Under the pieces are notes generated by a model. That model made no database searches, was not told the DNA's origin, and saw only the letters and a program-made list of their open reading frames with translations. A stretch of DNA of 64,000 nucleotides from Amycolatopsis mongoliensis. GTDB lineage: Bacteria; Actinomycetota; Actinomycetes; Mycobacteriales; Pseudonocardiaceae. The DNA lies in NCBI RefSeq assembly GCF_030285665.1, contig NZ_CP127295.1, positions 1,736,001 to 1,800,000 on the forward strand. The letters run 5' to 3'. How positions within the stretch are numbered: position 1 is the stretch's first letter; each line of letters opens with the position of its first letter. The translations under genes were made by a program, and so were the position numbers. Below are positions 34,699 to 44,091 of this stretch, piece by piece.

Positions 34699-35879
34699 AG
34701 CGTGCCCCGCGCGTCGGCGTCTTCGGCCTCCTCGGCTCGGGGAACCTCGGCAACGACGGTTCCCTCGAAGCCGTGCTCGGCTACCTGCGCGCCGAGCACC
34801 CGGACGCCGTCCTGACCGGCCTGGTGGGCGGCCCGGACGTCGTCCGCGAGCGGTACGGCGTCGACACCACGCCCCTGCACTGGAACCAGGCCGAGTACGA
34901 GACGGCGTCCGGCCTCCGGTCCATCGTGCTCAAGGGACTCGGCAAGCTGGTGGACATCGGCCGCACGGCCGCCTGGGTCCGCAAGCAGGACGTCGTCATC
35001 GTGCCCGGCATGGGCGTGCTCGAAGCGACACTTCCGTTGCGTCCGTGGGGTTTTCCGTATTCGCTGTTCCTCCTCTCCGCCACGGGGCGGCTTTTCGGCA
35101 CGAAGGTCGCCCTGGTCAGCGTCGGCGCCAACGAGATCAGCGCGCGGGCCACGCGGACACTCGTCCGCTGGTCGGGCCGGCTCGCCGCGTACCGCTCCTA
35201 CCGCGACGACATCTCCCGCGACGCCATGCGCGCCATGGGTGTCGACACCCGCCACGACGAGGTCTACCCGGACCTCGCGTTCTCCCTCCCCACTCCGGAC
35301 GCCGGCGGTGCGCCGGGCACCGTCGGCATCGGCGTGATGGCCTACTACGGCGGCAACGACGACCGCGCCGACGGCGACCGCATCTACCGCCACTACGTGG
35401 ACACGATGAACCGGTTCGTCGCGTGGCTCGTCGACCAGGGCAGACCCGTCCGGCTGTTCATCGGTGACCGGATCGACCGGCAGGTCGTCGACGAGATCAT
35501 CGAGAAGACCGCTTCCCCGCTGGTGACGGCGGCTTCGGCGGAGACCCTGGACGGGCTGATGCACGAGATGGCGGCGGTGGACAGCGTGGTGGCCACGCGC
35601 TACCACAACGTGCTCTGCGCCCTGAAGGTCGCGAAACCGACCGTCGCGATCGGGTACGCGCCGAAGAACGACGTGCTGATGACGGAGATGGGCCTCGGCG
35701 CCTTCACCCAGCGCGCGAAGGACGTCGACTTCGACCGGCTCGTCGAGCAGTTCACCGACCTGGAAAACCGCTCGGCGGAACTGCACCAGACGCTCCTGGA
35801 ACGGAACCAGATGAACGCGCAACGGCTCAAGGACCAGTTCGCCGCCCTTTCGGCGGCCCTCTTCGGGGGTGGGCGATGA
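34695..35879 (+). CDS. Polysaccharide pyruvyl transferase family protein
   Basis: A 394-aa protein of the CsaB/WcaK type, which adds pyruvate ketals to surface glycans from phosphoenolpyruvate. The N-terminal GLLGSGNLGNDGSLEAV, VIVPGMGVLE, DLAFSLP and VATRYHNVLCALKVAKPTVAIGYAPKN are characteristic. GTG 34695 overlaps the GT2 stop. Pyruvylation would give the polymer a negative charge and may anchor surface proteins. Members of this family sometimes have other roles, so the exact reaction is inferred. Confidence 0.92.
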   Translation: MKRAPRVGVFGLLGSGNLGNDGSLEAVLGYLRAEHPDAVLTGLVGGPDVVRERYGVDTTPLHWNQAEYETASGLRSIVLKGLGKLVDIGRTAAWVRKQDVVIVPGMGVLEATLPLRPWGFPYSLFLLSATGRLFGTKVALVSVGANEISARATRTLVRWSGRLAAYRSYRDDISRDAMRAMGVDTRHDEVYPDLAFSLPTPDAGGAPGTVGIGVMAYYGGNDDRADGDRIYRHYVDTMNRFVAWLVDQGRPVRLFIGDRIDRQVVDEIIEKTASPLVTAASAETLDGLMHEMAAVDSVVATRYHNVLCALKVAKPTVAIGYAPKNDVLMTEMGLGAFTQRAKDVDFDRLVEQFTDLENRSAELHQTLLERNQMNAQRLKDQFAALSAALFGGGR

Positions 35880-36424
35880 AGGCCATTCCGGTGCCCGAAA
35901 TCCACGGCGCGTACCTCTTCGAACCGACCCCGCACTCCGACGAGCGCGGCTTCTTCAGCCGCACCTTCGACCGCGAGGTCGTCGCGTCGGTCGGGATCGA
36001 CCCGGACGGCTTCGCCCAGGACAGTCTTTCCCGCTCCCGCAAGGGGGTCGTCCGCGGGATGCACCTGCGGGGCGGCGCCGGCGAGGCGAAGCTGGTGCGG
36101 TGCTCGCACGGCGCGATCTTCGACGTCGTCGTGGATCTCCGACCGGATTCGCCCACGTTCCGGAACATCAAAACATTCGAACTTTCCGGTGAGACGCAGG
36201 TTTCCGTGTACATCCCCGCGGGGTGCGCCCACGGATTCCAGTCACTCACGGATCCCTCGGATGTCGCGTACCGTATCGATCGCGCACACGATCCGTCCGA
36301 AGACATCACAATTTCGTACAAAGACCCTGAATTGGACATTTCGTGGCCACTGTCGGTCACAATGGTCAGTGACCGGGATGAGCGCGCGCCGTCTCTCGGA
36401 GAGGCGTTGAAACCAACGAGGTGA
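35876..36424 (+). CDS. dTDP-sugar 3,5-epimerase-like protein (RmlC family)
   Basis: A 182-aa cupin of the RmlC family: DERGFFSRTFDRE, SRSRKGVVRGMHLR with the catalytic His, VVVDLRPDSPTF and VYIPAGCAHGFQSLTD. It epimerises a 4-keto-6-deoxy nucleotide sugar at C-3 and/or C-5. ATG 35876 overlaps the preceding stop as ATGA. The local base composition drops in its last third (36160-36320), which is mild and may not mean much. Confidence 0.92.
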   Translation: MKAIPVPEIHGAYLFEPTPHSDERGFFSRTFDREVVASVGIDPDGFAQDSLSRSRKGVVRGMHLRGGAGEAKLVRCSHGAIFDVVVDLRPDSPTFRNIKTFELSGETQVSVYIPAGCAHGFQSLTDPSDVAYRIDRAHDPSEDITISYKDPELDISWPLSVTMVSDRDERAPSLGEALKPTR

Positions 36425-36429
36425 CCCCC

Positions 36430-37746
36430 ATGGGAACGAACTTGCCCCGCTCCGCGGAGGCGAACGAGCGGCTGCACCGGGTCATCCCGGGTGGTGCGCA
36501 CACCTACGCCAAGGGCTCGGACCAGTATCCCGAAGGGATGGCTCCGGTCATCTCGCACGGTCTCGGCGGCCACGTCTGGGACGTCGACGGCAACGAGTAC
36601 GTCGAGTACGGCGCCGGCCTGAGAGCGGTCAGTCTCGGCCACGCCCACCCGCGGGTCCTCGAGGCGGTCCGGGCCGAGCTCGGCAAGGGCAGCAACTTCA
36701 TCCGCCCGTCGATCATCGAGGCCGAGGCCGCCGAGCGGTTCCTCGAGAACGTGCCGACGGCCGACATGGTGAAGTTCACCAAGAACGGCTCCGACGCCAC
36801 GACCGCCGCGGTCCGGCTGGCCCGCGCCGCCACCGGCCGCAAGCTGGTCGCCAAGTGCGCCGACCACGCCTTCTTCTCGACCGACGACTGGTTCATCGGC
36901 ACCACGGCGATGAACGCGGGCATCCCGGACGAGACGACGGAAGCGACGGTGTCCTTCCCGTACGGCGACCTGCAGGCCGCGGAGGAGCTGCTGCAACGCC
37001 ACGAGGGCGAGATCGCGTGCATGATCCTGGAGCCGGCCGCCGCGGTCGGCCCGCCGCCGGGGTACCTGCAGGGCCTGCGGGAGCTCGCCACGCGCCACGG
37101 CGTCGTGCTGATCTTCGACGAGATGATCACCGGTTTCCGCTGGTCCGCCCACGGCGCGCAGGGCCTCTACGGCGTGACGCCGGACCTCTCGACGTTCGGC
37201 AAGGCCCTCGGCAACGGCTTCGCCGTGTCCGCGCTCGCGGGCAAGCGGGAGCTGATGGAGCTCGGCGGGCTGCACACCGACCGGGAACGGGTGTTCCTGC
37301 TCTCGACCACGCACGGCGCCGAGACCCACTCCCTCGCCGCCGCGATCGCGGTGATGGACGTCTACCGCGACGAGGACGTCATCACCCGGCTGCACACCCT
37401 CGGCGACCGGCTCGCCGCCGGCGTCCGCGACGTGGCGGCCGGGATCGGCGTCGGGGACCACGTGGTCGTCCGCGGACGCTCCAGCAACCTGGTCTTCGGC
37501 ACCCTCGACGAGCAGCTCAAGCCGTCCCAGCCGTACCGGACGCTGTTCCTGCGCGAGCTGGTGGGCGGCGGGGTGCTCGGACCGTCCTTCGTGGTCAGTG
37601 CCGCGCTCACCGAGGCCGACATCGACAAGACGATCGACGTGGTCGCCCAGGCCTGCATGGTCTACCGCAAGGCCCTCGACGCCAACGACCCGACGCCGTG
37701 GATGGGCGGGCGCCCGGTGCAGCCCGTGTTCCGCAAGTACGCCTGA
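36430..37746 (+). CDS. Class-III aminotransferase (GSA-aminomutase-like)
   Basis: A 438-aa PLP enzyme of the glutamate-1-semialdehyde aminomutase group: RVIPGGAHTYAKGSDQYPEGM, IFDEMITGFRW and the PLP lysine in STFGKALGNGFAV. In a sugar operon such homologues act as sugar or side-chain aminotransferases rather than in haem synthesis. ATG 36430 is favoured by GAGG 8 nt upstream; GTG 36421, which overlaps the RmlC stop, is the alternative. It is the last gene of the tightly packed operon and is followed by a short GC hairpin. Confidence 0.9.
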   Translation: MGTNLPRSAEANERLHRVIPGGAHTYAKGSDQYPEGMAPVISHGLGGHVWDVDGNEYVEYGAGLRAVSLGHAHPRVLEAVRAELGKGSNFIRPSIIEAEAAERFLENVPTADMVKFTKNGSDATTAAVRLARAATGRKLVAKCADHAFFSTDDWFIGTTAMNAGIPDETTEATVSFPYGDLQAAEELLQRHEGEIACMILEPAAAVGPPPGYLQGLRELATRHGVVLIFDEMITGFRWSAHGAQGLYGVTPDLSTFGKALGNGFAVSALAGKRELMELGGLHTDRERVFLLSTTHGAETHSLAAAIAVMDVYRDEDVITRLHTLGDRLAAGVRDVAAGIGVGDHVVVRGRSSNLVFGTLDEQLKPSQPYRTLFLRELVGGGVLGPSFVVSAALTEADIDKTIDVVAQACMVYRKALDANDPTPWMGGRPVQPVFRKYA

Positions 37747-37761
37747 CCGGACACGGGCACG

Positions 37762-37791
37762 GGCCGGCCGGGAAACCCGCGCCGGCCGGCC
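37762..37791 (+). terminator. Possible terminator of the plus-arm operon
   Basis: The arms ggccggccg (37762-37770) and cggccggcc (37783-37791) form a 9-bp stem 15 bp after the aminotransferase stop. Confidence 0.5.
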
Positions 37792-37899
37792 TTCGCCGCA
37801 CGCCGCCCGCTCGACGGACGGGCCGGATTCACCCCTTGGGTCCGATGAGGACACGTGAGGGGGACTGTTTTCCGGCTCGCACGTGCGTAACTTCCTGCC

Positions 37900-39381
37900 A
37901 TGGGCAGATCTCGTCCGGTTCTCGTCGCTGCTTGCTCGCTCCTGATCGCCGTGGCCTGCCCGGCGATCGCGCGGGCCGCCGACGGGCCCGGGCCGGTGTG
38001 CGACCACCAGCCCGCGGAGCACGAGGAAGCGCCTCCCGGGGCCGTCCCCGTCGATCCGGGCGTCGACGGGGACCTCTCGGCCAAGACGGCGGCGAACCCG
38101 CCCGGCACGACGTTCTGGCTCCGCCCCGGCACCCACACGCTCGGCACCGACCAGTACGGCCAGGTCGCCCCGAAGGACGGCGACGTGTACCTCGGCGCGC
38201 CGGGCGCGGTCGTCGACGGCCGCGGCGTCAACCACGCGGCGTTCACCCAGCGGGCCCGTGACGTCGAACTCCACGGGCTCACGATCCGCGGGTTCGCCGC
38301 GCTCCAGGACCAGGGCGTGGTGAACCACGACTCCGGCGACGGCTGGCTCATCGAGAACACGACCATCGAGGACAACGCCGGCGCGGGGCTGATGGCCGGC
38401 GCGCGCCAGGTCGTCCGGCACAGCTGCCTGCGGAACAACGGCCAGTACGGGCTCAACGCGTACCAGCCCGGTGACGGCATCACCGGGCTCGTGCTGGACG
38501 GCAACGAGATCACCGGCAACAACACCGGTGACTGGGAGGCCAAGGTGCCGGGCTGCGGGTGCAGCGGCGGCGCCAAGTTCTGGGCCGTGAACGGCGCCGA
38601 CATCACCGGCAACTGGGTCCACGGCAACCACGGCGCCGGCCTGTGGGCCGACACGAACAACAACGACTTCCTCGTCGAGGGCAACCTGTTCGAAGCCAAC
38701 GACGCCGAGGCGCTGTTCTACGAGACCAGCTACAACCTCGTGCTGCGCGCCAACACGTTCCGCGGCAACACCCTGGTGCAGGGCCGTGCGTTCGCGTCGC
38801 GCGGCGACAACTTCCCGGCAGCGACGGTGTACCTGTCGGAGTCGGGCGGCGAGGCGCGTGTGCCGGCGCGCACGGCGGCCGTCGACATCAGCGGGAACAC
38901 GTTCGAGGACAACTGGGCCGGGATCACGTTGTGGGAGAACGCCGACCGCTTCTGCACCAGCCCGGCGAACACGTCTTCGGGCTACTGCACCAAGGTGGCC
39001 TCGACGTCTTCGTGCGCGGCCGGCACGATCGCGACTCCCCCGGCGTACGACGACTGCCGCTGGAAGACCCAGCGCGTGGAGATCCACGGGAACACCTTCC
39101 GGTTCGATCCCGGGCGGGTCGGCTGCACGAGCCTCTGCGGGCGGATGGCACTCCTGTCGAACTACGGGACCTTCCCGGACTGGTCCCCTTACAAGGGAAC
39201 CGTCGTGGAGGAGGCGATCACCTTCCGGCAGGGCAACCGGTGGCACGACAACTCCTACTCCGGGCCGTGGGCCTTCGTCGTGCATGACACCTCCAGGACG
39301 GTCGACGCTGCGGGTTGGCGGGCTGCGCCCTACTCGCAGGACGAGTGTTCTTCGTTCGACGGTGGCACCGCCGGCTGCTGA
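37900..39381 (+). CDS. Secreted right-handed beta-helix protein
   Basis: A 493-aa exported protein with a signal peptide (1-27, ending ARA-A). The body shows repeated beta-helix turns (VVDGRGVNHAAF, IENTTIEDNAGAGLMAGA, DITGNWVHGNHGAGLWADTNNNDFL) and several Cys pairs such as CGCSGG. It is a clear paralogue of the lipoprotein at 44092-45615; the two share DSGDGW, AGLMAGARQ, NNTGDWEAKV, LWADTNNNDFL and LLSN.G..PDWSPYKG. Such folds are used by polysaccharide lyases, epimerases and hydrolases, so it probably acts on the polymer made here. ATG 37900 has its own 153-bp upstream region. Confidence 0.88.
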   Translation: MGRSRPVLVAACSLLIAVACPAIARAADGPGPVCDHQPAEHEEAPPGAVPVDPGVDGDLSAKTAANPPGTTFWLRPGTHTLGTDQYGQVAPKDGDVYLGAPGAVVDGRGVNHAAFTQRARDVELHGLTIRGFAALQDQGVVNHDSGDGWLIENTTIEDNAGAGLMAGARQVVRHSCLRNNGQYGLNAYQPGDGITGLVLDGNEITGNNTGDWEAKVPGCGCSGGAKFWAVNGADITGNWVHGNHGAGLWADTNNNDFLVEGNLFEANDAEALFYETSYNLVLRANTFRGNTLVQGRAFASRGDNFPAATVYLSESGGEARVPARTAAVDISGNTFEDNWAGITLWENADRFCTSPANTSSGYCTKVASTSSCAAGTIATPPAYDDCRWKTQRVEIHGNTFRFDPGRVGCTSLCGRMALLSNYGTFPDWSPYKGTVVEEAITFRQGNRWHDNSYSGPWAFVVHDTSRTVDAAGWRAAPYSQDECSSFDGGTAGC

Positions 39382-39546
39382 TCGGGAGCTTGCCGAGGGG
39401 GTCCGACACTTTTCGGCGCAACCTCTGTCTTCGATCGCGGATTTCCTTGCTGCCCAAGGGAAAAGTCGCGAACGGAAGATTTCGGACCGTGCACTTCACC
39501 CGTTTCAGCGATGGCGTTCGCACAAGTGTTCGGTACCGTCGGAGAC

Positions 39547-40161
39547 ATGTCCGCCATCCCCGCACCCCTCGACCGCGACGCGATCGACGTCGTCCTGTTC
39601 GACGCGATGGGCGTCCTCTACTCCTCCGCCGATGATGTCGGCGACCTGCTCGTGCCCTATCTCCGCACCCACGGCTGCGTGCTGCGCAGGGAGGAAATCG
39701 CCCAGCTGCACCAGGAATGCAGCCTCGGCAAGATGTCCTCCGCGGACTTCTGGGCGACGGCCGGCGCGGCCGGCGCATCGGACGAGGAGTACTGCCGGAA
39801 CCACCGCCTGACCGAAGGCGTGGTCGCGGTCCTCGCCGAACTCGACACCACCGGCGTGCGGCTCGGTTGCCTGAGCAACGACGTCAGCGAGTGGTCGAAG
39901 CTCCTGCGCGAACGCTTCGGCCTCGGCGAGTACCTGACGGACTGGTTCGTCAGCGGCGACCTCGGAGTGCGCAAGCCGGCTCCCGAAGCGTTCACGATCC
40001 TGAGCCGGCGCCTCGACGTGGCACCGAACCGGATCCTGCTCATCGACGACCGTGCGGAAAACGTCTCGGCCGCGCGCGCCGCCGGACTGCAGGCACTGCA
40101 GTACGGCACGGCCCGACTGTCCACAATGGACGCCTTGCGGAAGGAGCTCAGACCGTGGTGA
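39547..40161 (+). CDS. HAD-superfamily hydrolase
   Basis: A 204-aa haloacid-dehalogenase-like phosphatase: motif I FDAMGVLYS with the nucleophile Asp (the usual second Asp is Met, as in some subfamily I members), motif II LSND, motif III Lys in VRKPAPEAF and motif IV LLIDDRAENV. The start is uncertain: ATG 39547 (preceded closely by GGAG) or ATG 39511, twelve codons earlier. Its 3' end overlaps the convergent DinB gene by 14 bp. Substrate unknown; it may dephosphorylate a sugar phosphate. Confidence 0.88.
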   Translation: MSAIPAPLDRDAIDVVLFDAMGVLYSSADDVGDLLVPYLRTHGCVLRREEIAQLHQECSLGKMSSADFWATAGAAGASDEEYCRNHRLTEGVVAVLAELDTTGVRLGCLSNDVSEWSKLLRERFGLGEYLTDWFVSGDLGVRKPAPEAFTILSRRLDVAPNRILLIDDRAENVSAARAAGLQALQYGTARLSTMDALRKELRPW

Positions 40162-40762
40162 AGCGCGCGCTCGGCTCTCCCCGAAGACGTCCCGCCGGCA
40201 GACACCGGTTGCAGAGAACCAGCAGCAGGTCCTGGGCCAGGCCGGTGAGCGGAGTCCCGGTGCCGTACGACCAGTCGAGGTCGTCGGCACGCAGGCAGAC
40301 GCCGGTCAGGTCGGTGCCGAAGTACTTCACCTGCTTCGGCTTGACCCCACCGAGAACCACTTCCAGCCGTTCCGGGGGCACGCGGCGATCCAGCCCGAGC
40401 GCGGTCGTGATGTCGAGGCCGTGGATCACGTCGTGGCTCAGCGCCCCCTCCGGTCCACCACCGGGCGGCTGCCACGGGTGGTCGGCGTTGTCGCGCAGCG
40501 AGGCGATCAAGGCCTCCCGGGAGAGCTCGGCGCCTTCCTGGCGAGCCACCCGATCGGCCATCCGGTTGAAGCGGCCCGCGGACTTCACCAGCTCGCGCAC
40601 GAACCGCCCGGTAGAGAACCGGAAGGGCATCGTCATATGGGCCACCACCTCGGGTACCCGCCAACCGGCACACAAGGTCGGCGACTCCCAGGCAGCCGGT
40701 GCCAGCTCATCGAGCACGGCGGCCAGCTCCCGCCGTTCGGCGGCGATCAGGTCTTGGATCAT
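40148..40762 (-). CDS. Mycothiol-dependent maleylpyruvate isomerase/DinB-family protein
   Basis: A 204-aa four-helix-bundle protein. IQDLIAAERRELAAVLDELAPAAWESPTLCAGWRVPEVVAHM is the classic start of the actinobacterial mycothiol-dependent DinB group, with a further metal ligand in DVIHGLDI. Members are mycothiol-S-transferases or isomerases, usually in detoxification. Convergent and overlapping with the HAD gene. It marks the junction between the two polysaccharide arms and is probably unrelated to them. Confidence 0.88.
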   Translation of the reverse strand: MIQDLIAAERRELAAVLDELAPAAWESPTLCAGWRVPEVVAHMTMPFRFSTGRFVRELVKSAGRFNRMADRVARQEGAELSREALIASLRDNADHPWQPPGGGPEGALSHDVIHGLDITTALGLDRRVPPERLEVVLGGVKPKQVKYFGTDLTGVCLRADDLDWSYGTGTPLTGLAQDLLLVLCNRCLPAGRLRGEPSARFTTV

Positions 40763-41020
40763 CGGCCTCTCCTTCGCAGGTAGTCACCCCACCGACGAAC
40801 GCGAGCCGTCCGGACCGACACCGAGACCACGCGACGAAATGCAACCCGCCGAACTCCCGAGGCCGGGCTGAGCGAGGCCGGGACAGCACCGCCGGGATTC
40901 CCGCACCGGCCGCGAAGGCCGTGCGACCGACAGCACCGGCGGAGATCCGTCAGCCAACCGAACCCGCTTCACCGCCCACCAAACCTGCTGTCGCGACAAG
41001 CGGCAGCCGCTGTCCCGGCA
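40763..41020. other. Intergenic region between DinB and PAP2 genes
   Basis: About 260 bp. The open frames here are short and lack start signals. I see no repeat, tRNA or terminator I can support. Confidence 0.5.
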
Positions 41021-41668
41021 TCACAACCGCGCGGCCACGCGATCCACCAGCCATGCCGTTGCCGGGACCACAGCCAGCGCGGCACAGAACCCACCCACAG
41101 CGTCCGTCGGGTAGTGCGCACCCAGGGCCACCTCGGCCCATCCCATCGCCACCCCGGCCACCAGAGCCAGTCCCAGGACCACGACCACCGCGGCCGCCCG
41201 GCCGAGACCCAGCCGGTCGGCCAGCACCAGCGCGATCACCAACGCCAGCGCGGTGGCCATAGCCGTATGACCACTCGGATAAGAAAGGAACTCGCCATGG
41301 ATGGTGCGGCCGACGATCGGCTTCAGCACCGTCGTCACCGCCACCGTGACCACCACGCCGAGCACCGTCACCACGGCCGCGCGGATGCGGTGGACCAGGA
41401 AGCACACCGCCGCGATCACCGCGACCAGGATCGTCGACCCCAGCGGCTCGCCGCCGAAGTCGAAGACCAGGGCCACGTAGCGCCACGGCGGCCGGACCCC
41501 GTCGATCGACGGGAGCACCGCCGCGTCGAGCCCCGTCAACCCCGAGTCGTGGAAGTGCAAGATGCCCAGCGCGACCAGCACCGCCGTCGCCAGGGCGGCC
41601 ATCATGGCCAGGGGGGCGCGCAACACGGCCGGGAGGGCCGCGGGTGCCGTCCGGACCTGCTGCCTCAC
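41021..41668 (-). CDS. PAP2-family phosphatase
   Basis: A 215-aa membrane phosphatase with about six helices. The acid-phosphatase signature is complete: KPIVGRTIHGE (motif 1), YPSGHTA (motif 2) and GAHYPTDAVGG (motif 3, with the catalytic His). It faces the outside and would dephosphorylate undecaprenyl pyrophosphate to recycle the carrier used for polymer export. GTG 41668 overlaps the GT4 stop by 4 nt; it is the last gene of the minus arm. Confidence 0.92.
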   Translation of the reverse strand: MRQQVRTAPAALPAVLRAPLAMMAALATAVLVALGILHFHDSGLTGLDAAVLPSIDGVRPPWRYVALVFDFGGEPLGSTILVAVIAAVCFLVHRIRAAVVTVLGVVVTVAVTTVLKPIVGRTIHGEFLSYPSGHTAMATALALVIALVLADRLGLGRAAAVVVVLGLALVAGVAMGWAEVALGAHYPTDAVGGFCAALAVVPATAWLVDRVAARL

Positions 41669-42840
41669 CCGCGCGCCTCGATCGCCGCCTCGTATCCGGC
41701 GATCAACCGGTCGAGCCCGACCTCCGGCGTGAAGTCCTTCTCGTACCGGACTCGAGCCGCGTCGCCCATCTCGCGGTTGCAGTCGCCGGCCACCGCCCGC
41801 AGCCGGTCCGCGAGCGAAGCCGGGTCGTTCGGCTGGTGCAGGAAGCCGGTGACGCCGTCTTCCACCAGCTCCGGGAAGGCGCCGTGCGACGCCGCCACCG
41901 TCGGCACCCCGGCGGCCATCGCCTCGACGACCACCAGGCCGAACGCCTCCAGCCACGTCGACGGCGCCACCACTGCCACCGCGTCGGCCGTCAGCGCCCG
42001 GCACTCCGCCTTGTTCTGCAGGCCGACGTACGAGACGTCAGCGCGGCCGGCCGCCCAGGTCGCGACCTCGTCCTGCATCGGACCCGTACCGGCGATGACC
42101 AGCGGGACACCCAGGTCGCCGCCGAGGAGGTCCCACGCCCGCATCAGCAGGCCGACCCCCTTTTCCTCGGTGACGCGGCCGAGGAACAGCACGTGCTTGC
42201 CGTCGCCGGTGCGGCGGACGCCGGGGTCGGTGACGAAGTTGTGCTTCACCGCCATCCGCTCGCCGGGCATCCCGGCCGACACCAGGAGGTCACGTTGAGC
42301 CGCCGAAATGCAGAAGAACCGCGCGACGCCCGTCCACCACCGGCGCCGGTTCGCGGCCGTGCTCGCCGCCATCGGGAGCGTCGCCACGCGCGAATCGCGG
42401 TAGCAGCCGTGCTTCACCGCCGGCAGGGGTGAGCCGCCGACGCACTCGGTGCAGATGTGGCCGTCGCGGTGGAGCGTGCCGGGTGGGCAGACCATCCCGT
42501 AGTTGTGCAGCGTCGCGACCGCGGGCACCCCCGCGTCCGCGCACGCCGCGACCACCGACGGCGACAGCAGCGGGAACGTGTTGTGGATGTGCACGACGTC
42601 CGGGCGGGACACGCGCAGCCGGGCGGCGAGCTCCCTCCGCACCGCCGGGTTCCACGGCACCGCCAGCGGCACCGCGGCCTTGCGAGGGAGCGGCATGGAC
42701 GCGATGTCATCACTGCGGCGTTCGAACAGCGACACCTGGTGCCCGCCCTCGGCGAGCAGCGTCACTTCGGCGTCGACGACGTTGTTCTCGCCGCTCGGCT
42801 GCTCGGACCGGTACCGGTTGTGCACCACGAGCACCTTCAC
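41665..42840 (-). CDS. Family 4 glycosyltransferase
   Basis: A 391-aa GT-B glycosyltransferase: VKVLVVHNRYRSEQPSGENNVVDAE at the start, FLGRVTEEKGVGLLMRAW in the nucleotide-sugar domain and the EAFGLVVVEAMAAGVPTVA motif with the catalytic Glu pair. A CPPGTLHRDGHICTECVGG segment (about 117-135) has three cysteines, as in some members of this group that bind a structural metal. GTG 42840 overlaps the polymerase stop by 4 nt; the very long frame through it is an artefact. Confidence 0.92.
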   Translation of the reverse strand: MKVLVVHNRYRSEQPSGENNVVDAEVTLLAEGGHQVSLFERRSDDIASMPLPRKAAVPLAVPWNPAVRRELAARLRVSRPDVVHIHNTFPLLSPSVVAACADAGVPAVATLHNYGMVCPPGTLHRDGHICTECVGGSPLPAVKHGCYRDSRVATLPMAASTAANRRRWWTGVARFFCISAAQRDLLVSAGMPGERMAVKHNFVTDPGVRRTGDGKHVLFLGRVTEEKGVGLLMRAWDLLGGDLGVPLVIAGTGPMQDEVATWAAGRADVSYVGLQNKAECRALTADAVAVVAPSTWLEAFGLVVVEAMAAGVPTVAASHGAFPELVEDGVTGFLHQPNDPASLADRLRAVAGDCNREMGDAARVRYEKDFTPEVGLDRLIAGYEAAIEARG

Positions 42841-44090
42841 GTGCCTGTCCCCTTCGCCGGGATGAATGCTTGTTCGTCGGACTGCGGCACCCCGCGGACC
42901 AGCAGCGATGCGGCCAGGGCCAGGTGCAGCAGGTACGGCGACGCGTCGCCGAGGCCGGCTTCGGTGTAGGAGGCCGAAATGCAGTAGGTGATCAGGAAGA
43001 TCGCGCACGCGCGAGCCAGCGACGGCGGCCGCAGCACGGCCACCACGACCAACGTGAGGAGGAACCCCGCCACCAGCCCGATCCCGACGAAGCCCTGCTC
43101 GTGGTAGATCGCGAGCCAGCTGTTGTCGATCGGCAGGCCGTCGTACGACTTGTCCGTCAGCCCGACCCCGAAGATATACTCCGCCGTCGTCCGCGGGGCC
43201 TCCAGCAGCGCGTCCCACACCTTCGCGCGGCCGGTCAGGCTGGAGAAGTTGTCCGCGCTCTGCCCGCGGAGGAACCACGCCTGCAGCGCGCCCGCCAGCA
43301 CCACGCCGGCGACCCCGCCGATGCCGACCGTCCACGCGAACACCTTCCGGGCGCGGGCGCTGGTCAGCAGCATCGACAGGAAGGCCACCGCGAGCCCGGC
43401 GACGAGGCCGAGCGTCGCCGTGCGGGTGTGCGTGAGCACCAGCAGGCCCAGCACCGGCACCACGATGACCATCGCGTTGCGCCACGTCGTGCGGCGCCCG
43501 AACCAGAGCAGGAGCGTGAGCCCGGCGATGACCGCCGCGTACTGGCCGATCTGCGGCGGTGTGAGCGGCCAGATCGCGCCCGAGAGCCGGCCGCCGTACT
43601 CCTCCGGCATCGCGTTGCCGGGCGAGATCACGAGGCCGATCGCCACCGACGCGAGCACGACGGTGTACGTGCGGATGTGGGAGCGGACGAACGAGAACCC
43701 GCCGTCCCACCAGCGGGTCAGCAACCAGAGCGTGGAGATGAACACCGTGAGCCGGAAGCACCGGAACAGCGCGCCGGCGCCCTCCTGCAGGTCGGCGCTG
43801 GACAGGATGCTCGACACCAGCAGCAGCGTCAGCAGCAGCAGGTACGCGCTCGGCCGGATCCGCAGGTGCTTGTTCAGCACCAGCGCGATCACGAACGCCG
43901 TCATCAGCGCGCCCATGGTGACCAGCTGGCTGACCGACCGCGGCAGCGGGATGACCGTCTTCGCGCCGGTCGAGCCGAGCGTGTTGATGATCAGCAGCGC
44001 CCACGCCAGGCCCGCCCACTTCGGCGTCGCCGACGCGGGCTCGGCCGCGGCGTCGCCGCGGATGCCCGCGATGCCGGTGTGCACCGCCAT
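42837..44090 (-). CDS. O-antigen ligase/polymerase-like membrane protein (Wzy)
   Basis: A 417-aa protein with about 11-12 hydrophobic segments and a large outside loop (about 270-340, containing SSLTGRAKVWDALLEAP and YIFGVGLTDKSYDG), the pattern of the Wzy_C/O-antigen-ligase family. It would join repeat units on the outer face of the membrane. ATG 44090 is 1 nt after the stop of the beta-helix lipoprotein gene. Confidence 0.88.
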   Translation of the reverse strand: MAVHTGIAGIRGDAAAEPASATPKWAGLAWALLIINTLGSTGAKTVIPLPRSVSQLVTMGALMTAFVIALVLNKHLRIRPSAYLLLLTLLLVSSILSSADLQEGAGALFRCFRLTVFISTLWLLTRWWDGGFSFVRSHIRTYTVVLASVAIGLVISPGNAMPEEYGGRLSGAIWPLTPPQIGQYAAVIAGLTLLLWFGRRTTWRNAMVIVVPVLGLLVLTHTRTATLGLVAGLAVAFLSMLLTSARARKVFAWTVGIGGVAGVVLAGALQAWFLRGQSADNFSSLTGRAKVWDALLEAPRTTAEYIFGVGLTDKSYDGLPIDNSWLAIYHEQGFVGIGLVAGFLLTLVVVAVLRPPSLARACAIFLITYCISASYTEAGLGDASPYLLHLALAASLLVRGVPQSDEQAFIPAKGTGT

Positions 44091-44091
44091 G

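Noticed and set aside
27385..37746. A secondary-metabolite (glycosylated antibiotic) cluster
   Set aside because: The sugar-modifying genes come with flippase, polymerase, chain-length and pyruvyl transferase genes and no polyketide, peptide or terpene synthase, so a surface polysaccharide is the better reading.
36430..37746. hemL (haem biosynthesis)
   Set aside because: It resembles GSA aminomutase but sits at the end of a sugar operon with overlapping genes, and no other haem gene is near.
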